Assembly (NCBI GenBank): GCA_001636815.1
Contig: AZHD01000007.1
Coordinates: 843,077-907,076, forward strand
Origin: Niveomyces insectorum RCEF 264
Taxonomy: Eukaryota > Ascomycota > Sordariomycetes > Hypocreales > Cordycipitaceae
Direction of reading: 5' to 3'
DNA length: 64,000 nucleotides
In this document: positions 56,925 through 64,000 of the stretch, piece after piece
How the letters are laid out: each line of letters opens with the position of its first letter
Numbering within the stretch: the stretch's first letter is position 1
The notes under the pieces: generated by a model
What the model saw: the letters and a program-made list of their open reading frames with translations, nothing else
Databases searched by the model: none
What the model was told of the DNA's origin: nothing
Position numbers and translations under genes: made by a program

Positions 56925-59900
56925 ATGATGTCCACAACAGACAACATGCCCGTTGTGGCAGCGTTGCCGTCGCGCGACGAAGACGGTCTCGGTAGTAGCG
57001 CGTACGACCCGGAACGAATCGCGGCAACCGGCGACAACGGTGGCGGGTCACGCACGGCCGGCGGCCCCAGCAGGCACAGCCACGGTGTCACCATTGCCGA
57101 AAACCTGCCATCACCCTCCGCTGCCGCGTTTCCGAAAAGGACGCCCGCGGCGGCAACAAAAACAAAACGGTCTCGCTGGGCAACGCGCAAGTTGACCGTT
57201 AAAAGCAGCAACAAGAAGCGCCTGTCTCTTATTGGACGTGCCCACAACAAGACCCTGGCCAACGAAAAGAAGCGCGCGTCGTTGGGCGCCGAGTCGCTTC
57301 GCCAGCACGACGACGCTGCCAACGGCAAGGACGGTGGCGGCGGCGGCGGCAGCGGCGGCGGCGATGGTGGCCGAGACGACGATGAGGAGGAGGCGGCGGA
57401 ACCGGACGGTCCCGGCCCACGGACCTTGTATTTCAACCTCCCCCTGCCTCCCGACCAGAAGGACGACAGCGGTTCGCCGAAGCAATCTTATTCGCGCAAC
57501 AAGATCCGAACTGCTAAATACACCCCATTATCGTTCGTCCCGAAGAATCTGTACTTTCAGTTTCAAAACATTGCCAACATTTTTTTCCTCTTCGTCGTCA
57601 TATTAGTTGTACGTTGTCGTGCTTTTTTTGTGCCCTACCGAATTTTCTTCAACATTGTTGCTAAGAATCGCAGATTTTCCCTATTTTTGGTGGTGTCAAT
57701 CCAGGCCTCAATGCTGTACCGCTAATAGCCATTATCGTTATCACGGCTTTTCGAGATGCTATCGAGGACGCCCGCCGAACGCGCTCTGACAAGACGCTGA
57801 ACAACTCGCCCGTCTACCGGCTGCTTGACTGGGAAAACGTCAACGTGCGCCAGGACAACGTGTCGCTCTGGCGCCGGACCAAGAAGGCGACGTCCCGCTT
57901 TTTCTCGGCTGTGTGGCATGCGATGAAGCGCATGTGGAAGAAGGACGCCCGCAACAAGGAGAAGCAGTCTGGCCTCGAATCCGCGTACGACCCGCGCGTG
58001 TCCAGCGAGACCCATCGGACCCAACCAGATGCGGCGTCGCCCTACGCGAACCGCGTGTCCGTTGTGTCTGCCACCGGCGCCGGCCCCCACGAAGACATCC
58101 AGATGACCCCTGTGCCGTCGCCCTCGCCGCGGAACCCCCCACCCCAGATGCAGGACATGTTGTCTGTCAACAACCAGGACGCGCAGCAACAGGCGCGCCC
58201 CACGTCGGCCTTTTCGTTCAACCCGGTCGGGGAGGACCAGTTTGACATGCGGACGGTGAAGCCGGACGTGATCAATTATGGTCTTTCGCCCGAGAACAAG
58301 GCCCGGTTCCACCGCAGCGCGTGGAAAGACCTGCAGGTCGGCGACTTTGTGCGCATCTTTAACGACGATGAACTGCCCGCCGACGTCATCGTCCTGGCCA
58401 CGTCCGACCCCGACGGCGCCTGCTACATCGAGACCAAGAACTTGGACGGCGAAACCAATCTCAAGTTCCGCCAGGCCCTTCGCTGTGGCCGCAACCTGAA
58501 ACACGCGCGCGACTGCGAACGCGCCCAGTTCTACATTGAGAGCGAAGCGCCCCATTCAAACCTGTACAAGTACAACGGCGCCATCCGCTGGAAGCAAGCC
58601 ATCGAGAACGACCCGGCCGGCGGTCCGCGCGAGATGTCCGAACCCGTGACCATTGACAATCTTCTGCTGCGTGGCTGCAACCTGCGGAACACCGAGTGGG
58701 CTCTTGGCGTTGTCTTGTTTACGGGCCACGACACCAAAATCATGATGAACGCTGGCGAAACCCCTAGCAAGCGTGCCCGCATCGCTCGCGAGCTGAACTT
58801 TAACGTCATTTGCAACTTCTGTGTGCTATTCGGCATCTGCTTGATTGCGGCCATCGTCAACGGCGTGTCCTGGGCCAAGACCGATGCGTCGTCCTTCTTT
58901 TTCGACATGGGTCCCTATGGCGGCACTGCGCCGCTGGCCGGGTTTGTGACCTTCTGGGCCGCCGTCATCTTGTTCCAGAACTTGGTCCCCATCTCGCTCT
59001 ACATCACTGTGGAGATCGTCCGCACGCTGCAAGCCATTTTCATTTACAGCGATGTGGAAATGTATTACGAAAAGATCGACCAACCGTGCATCCCCAAGTC
59101 GTGGAACATCTCCGACGACGTCGGCCAGATCGAATACATCTTCTCCGACAAAACGGGCACGCTGACGCAGAACGTCATGGAGTTCAAAAAGGCTACGATC
59201 AACGGCCAACCCTACGGCGAGGCCTACACCGAGGCGCAGGCGGGCATGCAGAAGCGGTTGGGCGTCGACGTTGTGAAGGAGGCGGCACGTGCCAATGCTG
59301 AGATCGCCTTGGCGAAGGCCAGGGCCTTGGCGGGCCTGCGCGAGATCAACGACAACCCCTATCTTCACGACGACGATTTGACCTTTATCGCACCGGACTT
59401 TGTCGACGACCTTGCCGGCAAGCACGGCTCGGAGCAGCAGCAAGCCAACGAGCGCTTCATGCTGGCTCTTGCGCTGTGCCACACCGTATTGTCGGAACGC
59501 GTGCCGGGCGATCCGCCTCGTCTCGTTTTCAAAGCCCAATCGCCCGACGAAGCTGCGCTGGTGGCCACTGCCCGCGACATGGGCTTCACCGTGCTTGGCA
59601 ACACTGGCGACGGCATCCGTCTGAACATTATGGGCCGGGAATGCCACTACCCGGTTCTCACGACCATTGAATTCAACTCGAGCCGCAAGCGGATGAGCGC
59701 TATCGTACGCATGCCGGACAATCAAATCGTGCTCTTCTGCAAGGGTGCCGACAGTATCATCTACTCCCGTCTCAAGCGCGGTGAGCAGGCGGAGCTCCGC
59801 AAGACCACGGCCGAGCATCTCGAGATGTTTGCGCGCGAGGGCCTGCGCACGCTCTGCATCGCCCAGCGCGTCATTCCGGAACAAGAGTACTACGACTGGC

Positions 59901-62071
59901 GGAAAATCCACGACGCCGCCGCGACATCCCTGGAGGGCCGCGAGGAGAAAATGGAGGATGCCGCGGAGTTGATCGAGCAGAATCTCACCCTGCTGGGCGG
60001 CACCGCCATCGAAGACCGCCTGCAAGACGGCGTGCCCGACACTATTGCTCTGCTGGCCGAGGCCGGCATCAAGCTCTGGGTATTGACCGGCGACAAGGTC
60101 GAAACCGCCATCAACATTGGCTTCTCGTGCAACCTGCTCAACAACGACATGGAGCTGATCCACCTGAAGATGGACGAGGACGAATCCGGAAAAACGCCCG
60201 ACGACGATTACATGACGCAGATCGAAGCTGAACTGGACCGCTACTTGTTGGCTTTTGGTCTCACCGGCAACGACGAGGATCTCGCGGCCGCGCGCGCCAA
60301 CCACGAGCCGCCCGCACCGACCCACGCCGTTGTCATCGACGGTTTCACGCTCCGTTGGGTGTTGACGGACGAGCTGAGCCAAAAATTCCTGCTGCTGTGC
60401 AAACAGTGCAAGTCGGTTCTGTGCTGCCGCGTGAGCCCGGCCCAAAAGGCCGCTGTGTGCTCCCTTGTCAAAAATGGCCTGGATGTCATGGTCCTCTCTG
60501 TCGGCGACGGTGCCAACGACGTGGCCATGATCCAAGAGGCCGACGTCGGTGTTGGTATTGCTGGTGTGGAAGGCCGCCAAGCGGTGATGTCGTCTGATTA
60601 CGCCATTGGGCAGTTTCGCTTTTTGCAGCGTCTGGTGCTCGTGCACGGTCGCTGGTCGTATCGCCGCATGGGTGAGAGCATTGCCAATTTCTTCTACAAG
60701 AACATCATCTGGGTGTTTTCGATTTTTTGGTTTCAAATTTTTTGCAATTACGACATGACCTACGTCTTCGACTACACATACATTCTCATGTTCAATCTGT
60801 TTTTCACGTCGGTTCCGGTCATCCTTATGGGCGTGTTGGACCAAGACGTATCGGACCGGGTGTCTCTGGCTGTGCCTCAGCTGTACCGGCGCGGCATTGA
60901 GCGGCTTGAGTGGACGCAGAAGAAATTTTGGTAAGTTTTTTTTCTGTGTACATTTTCCCGTGGTTTTCCCGTCTCCGAAGGGCCACAACTGACTTCTGAA
61001 TGCAGGCTCTACATGGCGGACGGCTTGTACCAATCGACCATGTGCTTTTTTGTTCCCTATCTGACATTGGTTCGGACACCGTTTGCTTCCATGAACGGCC
61101 TGGACGTGGCAGACCGGCTGCGGCTGGGCTGTTACATTGTACACCCGACGGTCCTGACGATCAACTTGTACATGCTCATCAACACCTACCGGTGGGATTG
61201 GCTCATGCTTTTGGTGGTGGCATTGAGCTGTCTGTTTGTCTTCTTTTGGACGGGCGTGTACACGGCGGCTACGGGTTCCGACTTTTTCTACAAATCCGCG
61301 CCTGCGGTTTACGCCGAAGCGAGCTTCTGGGCGGTGTTTTTCATCACGCCCGTCATGTGCATGTTCCCCCGCTACGCCATCAAGGCGTTGCAAAAAGTGT
61401 ACTGGCCGTACGACGTCGACATCATCCGGGAGCAGGTCCAGCAGGGCAAGTTCTCCGACCTGGACATCCACGGCAACCACGTCACCAAGAGCGAGGCCGG
61501 CCATGAGGAGGCCGAGAAGCTGGCCGAGGGCACTGCCTCCGCCGGTGGCTCGTCATCGGAGGGCTCGCGCAAGAGCAAGAAGCAGCCTGCGCACATGCAG
61601 TATGCAAGCGTGGACGAGGACCGGCGGCCGATCTACCCGCCGTCGGTGGCCACGCACAATACGCGCACACAAAATGGTAGTGACGGCACCAACTGCAGTG
61701 GTAGTGGCACCGGCAGCCACAATCGCCAGTACTCTGTTGACGATATGAACATAGGCATGGCGGTGACGTCGGCTGACCTGACGGCCACCACGTCCGGGCG
61801 GGGCCGGCCGTCCATTGACCGGGCACGGCCGTCATACGACCGCATGCGCGCGTCCATGGACCGTGTCCGGGCCAGTTACGAGGCCAGCAGCGATTTCACG
61901 ACGGCAGCGCGCCTGTCGCGGCTCGAGTCGTCCCATTCGGCGGGCCGAGACCTTTACAATGCGGGCGGCGGCCACCAGGGCAGCCAAGACGGCAGCACGG
62001 CAGCCAGCCGATTCCTGCAGGGCCGTCTCCGCGGCCTCTCTATGATTTCATCTAAGAGCAAGAACAATTGA
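56925..62071 (+). CDS. DNF1: P4-type ATPase, aminophospholipid flippase of the Dnf1/Dnf2 type
   Basis: Moves phospholipids from the outer to the inner leaflet of plasma/Golgi membranes, normally with a Cdc50-family partner. CDS is join(56925..57608,57674..60930,61006..62071), 1668 aa. N-terminal 150 residues are disordered (Gly/Asp/Glu runs). Motifs: RTAKYTPLSFVPKNLYFQF, then NIFFLFVVILVIFPIFGGVNP restored by intron 1 (quoted in part); NLDGETNLKFRQAL (actuator, about 486); P4-specific PISL (about 667-670) replacing the PEGL of other P-type pumps; phosphorylation site D720-K-T-G-T; FKAQSPDEAALV; FCKGADSIIYSRL; and VGDGANDVAMI. Intron 2 (GTAAGT...TGCAG) restores KKFWLYMADG. The hydrophilic insertion between TM2 and the actuator domain and the long Ser-rich tail fit Dnf1/Dnf2 more than Drs2. 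The exact orthologue (Dnf1 or Dnf2) cannot be decided. Confidence 0.95.
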
Positions 62072-63619
62072 GTAGCGGCGACATTCGGTCCTGTTGCTGG
62101 CTTGAACATACACAGCCTCTTTTTTTCGGCTTTTTTTTCGGTTTATTTCTTTTTTCCCCCCTATTGTTTGTTCGGCGTTGTATGACTAGACCTTCCTGGT
62201 TGTAAAAAAATCGTTGGTTGTCTCATTGTTTATTGTTTGTCTTCCACTTTTCATTATTCATATCGGGTACGTTGCATTGCATACCTGCTTCCGTTTCTGT
62301 CTTTTTGTTTCGTCTATTCCCTTTCTGGTTTGGTGTCCTTCCTTTGTCTGTCCCAGACCACAACTTTCTCTGCCTCTCTTTTTGGGGGGGAATGTCTTCA
62401 TGCATTCATGATTTGATTAATCTACGAAAACGGGCAAAAGATCATCAAAGCACGTCTCCGCCGTTGTTTTGGAAAAAAGAACCAAAAATGTCACCTATCC
62501 TCTCGTTTTCTATCCCCCTTTTCTTATCCTCTATTTCCTTGTTATACGGTTGTCGTTGGTGAGGTGCGGTTTAGCTCTCCTTGTTATGTTTCACCATCAC
62601 CGTGGCGTTTGCTGTTTATACCGACTGTTTTTGTGTACCTGTGCCTCGCAGGGGCATACAAAGCATGGTGCCGAAAAGTCACCGACGGATTTTCGTCGTC
62701 CCTGCCTCTTTGTCTTGCCTGTCTACTGGGTTATGCGAGCTGGTTAAGATAGACTTGTTCCGACCTTTTCCCCTTTTGCATTTCTTTTCTTTTTTGTTTC
62801 TGGCGTTTGCAAGAGTAGGATCATGGGCATTTTTTTGTGTATTTTTTTGTTTTTTTTGTTTACACGGAGACGTGTTTCAGAAGAGGAGGAAAGGAATAAA
62901 AAAGAGACGGCGGAAGACATTGCAGAACGGGCAAGATGCCAACAAAAGAGAAAGGGGTCTGCTTTGGGTCTTGTGCCTTTTTCCGGATTCTCGTCACTTT
63001 TTTTTTTGTTTGTCTCTTGTTTTTATTTTTTGTCTTTTTTGTATATAAACCTGTCTTCGACTACAGCATAGCGGCATAACTCATAATACCGGTACTTCCC
63101 GTTCCAGCGCAGCGTGATTAGTAGTGACTTATATATATACTGGCAGAGGAGTCAACGAATTGTACGGGCAGGCTAGAATTCAGTAGCAAATAGCGCGTTT
63201 CTCGTGCGATGCGCCTTGAACGATTTGGTTTGGGTATGACCTGTTTCGACGAATCCGTAGAACTCCACGCAGTCCTCGTATTTCTGGAAGGCGCTGTCGG
63301 CGGTCCGTGGGAGCACAAAAGATGCACTGTGACCATGGGCAAAAATAATCGGACGACCTCCTTTTCTTAACCGTTAATCGAATTGGCCAATCACATGCGT
63401 CGCTTCATACGGCTTCGCGACAGTCTTACAACAACCCCCTTTTTGCCGGCATCTGCTGTTTTTGCTTACCTTCCCCCCAAAACAGAAGCTGTTGCACGTC
63501 CGACTCCCAAACTGATTTTGCTCGTGTAACGACGGCGAGACAGACGATGTTGAAGCCCTGGTGTTTTCCTGGCTGTCAGTTTATTTGCATGTCCAACGTG
63601 GGCCGGTAAAGAAGGAACC
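62072..63619. other. Intergenic stretch, 1.5 kb
   Basis: Contains the flippase 3' UTR (T-rich, 62110-62210) and the upstream region of the aldehyde dehydrogenase. Open frames at 62.2-63.1 kb are T-rich low-complexity artefacts. No gene recognised. Confidence 0.5.
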
Positions 63620-64000
63620 ATGGTGTTCCAAACGTTGTCGGCCTGGCTTTTGCAGGTCGACCGGATCCTCGATGCGTATGCGGACGAACCCCTTCTCGTG
63701 CCGCAGAAACAAAAAAATGTTTTTTTTTACTGACACTGTAAGTGCCCTCTCCCGTGCACCGGCTTGGCCGTGGACCCTGCTCGCCGGCCTCGCCCTGCTG
63801 GTCGTAGTCCACTACACCCCGTTCGGCTCCGAAGCCGCGCGCGACCCGCCCCGACCCTATACCGTGCCGCCGCCTTCGCTGCCCGCCACCGTCACCTACG
63901 TGGAGTCGTCCGCGCTCAGGGATGCCGACGGCGGCGGCGGCGGCGGCGGTGGCTCCGCCATCCGCTGCTACGCCCCCGCCACGGGCCAGTTTCTGGGGTT
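63620..64000 (+). CDS. 5' part of an Msc7-like aldehyde dehydrogenase, truncated at the window end
   Basis: Proposed exons: 63620..63675 and 63743..64000 and beyond. Exon 1 encodes MVFQTLSAWLLQVDRILD; the 67-bp intron has donor GTATGC, an ACTGAC branch and acceptor GTAAG. Joining gives ILDAALSRAPAWPWTLLAGLALLVVV, a membrane anchor after a short amphipathic start (quoted in full only to show the junction region; key parts DAALSRAP and LLAGLALLVVV). It is followed by SAIRCYAPATGQFLG, which in filamentous fungi marks the beginning of the Msc7-type aldehyde dehydrogenase domain. The catalytic domain lies outside the window. An alternative start is the ATG at 63717 in the exon 2 frame. Reaction by family: NAD(P)-dependent oxidation of aldehydes, here on a membrane-anchored enzyme. 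A poly-Gly run (GGC repeats) lies at about 63930-63950. Confidence 0.65.

Noticed and set aside
58826..61504. 892-codon open frame antisense to the flippase
   Set aside because: A shadow of strong codon bias in the flippase. It runs across the flippase intron without disruption and shows no recognisable domain.

Overview
The window is a 64 kb piece of nuclear chromosome from a filamentous ascomycete. The evidence is GC-rich coding exons, short GT-AG introns (about 50-135 bp) with CTAAC/CTGAC branch sites close to the acceptor, AT-rich and homopolymer-rich intergenic DNA, and gene families typical of Pezizomycotina: a Pls1 tetraspanin, a PTH11-type receptor, an NRPS-like adenylating reductase, a Zn2Cys6 regulator and an Fta2-domain protein. 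Gene content and the recurrent TACTCCGTA motif point to Sordariomycetes; genus and species cannot be read from the sequence. I support 21 protein genes; the first and last are cut by the window edges. Most intron positions were placed from splice signals plus restoration of family motifs across the junction.

Layout. 0-9 kb: housekeeping genes (end of a RING-type membrane protein, galactokinase, a SET-domain protein, the SFH1/SNF5 remodelling subunit) and then a SLATT-type two-TM protein, a fold best known from bacterial immune effectors. 9.5-26.5 kb: an accessory block of PTH11-like receptor, NRPS-like A-T-R reductase, MFS exporter (sharing a divergent promoter with the reductase), type B carboxylesterase, class II aldolase-like protein and sugar-type MFS transporter. 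This looks like a candidate small-molecule locus. 28.9-37.8 kb: an anhydro-MurNAc kinase (AnmK), a Zn2Cys6 transcription factor, an Fta2 kinase-like protein and an unknown protein. 41.5-51.2 kb: tetraspanin Pls1, a NIPA-type Mg transporter with a very long tail, V-ATPase subunit E, and a protein resembling CANIN (Smc5/6-associated) proteins with PIP-box-like ends. 56.9-62 kb: a Dnf-type P4 flippase. The window ends in the 5' part of an Msc7-like aldehyde dehydrogenase.

Between these lie several gene-free stretches, the longest at 51.2-56.9 kb and 37.8-41.6 kb. They hold microsatellites, a 226-nt uninterrupted poly-T, dispersed copies of TACTCCGTA/TACGGAGTA, a possible structured-RNA segment and a tRNA-Leu-like fragment. 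No transposase, reverse transcriptase, rRNA, intact tRNA or CRISPR array was seen.

The points most worth following up are the stand-alone SLATT protein, the NRPS-like/MFS/esterase/aldolase neighbourhood, AnmK in an organism not known to make peptidoglycan, and the paired PIP-like motifs of the CANIN-like protein.
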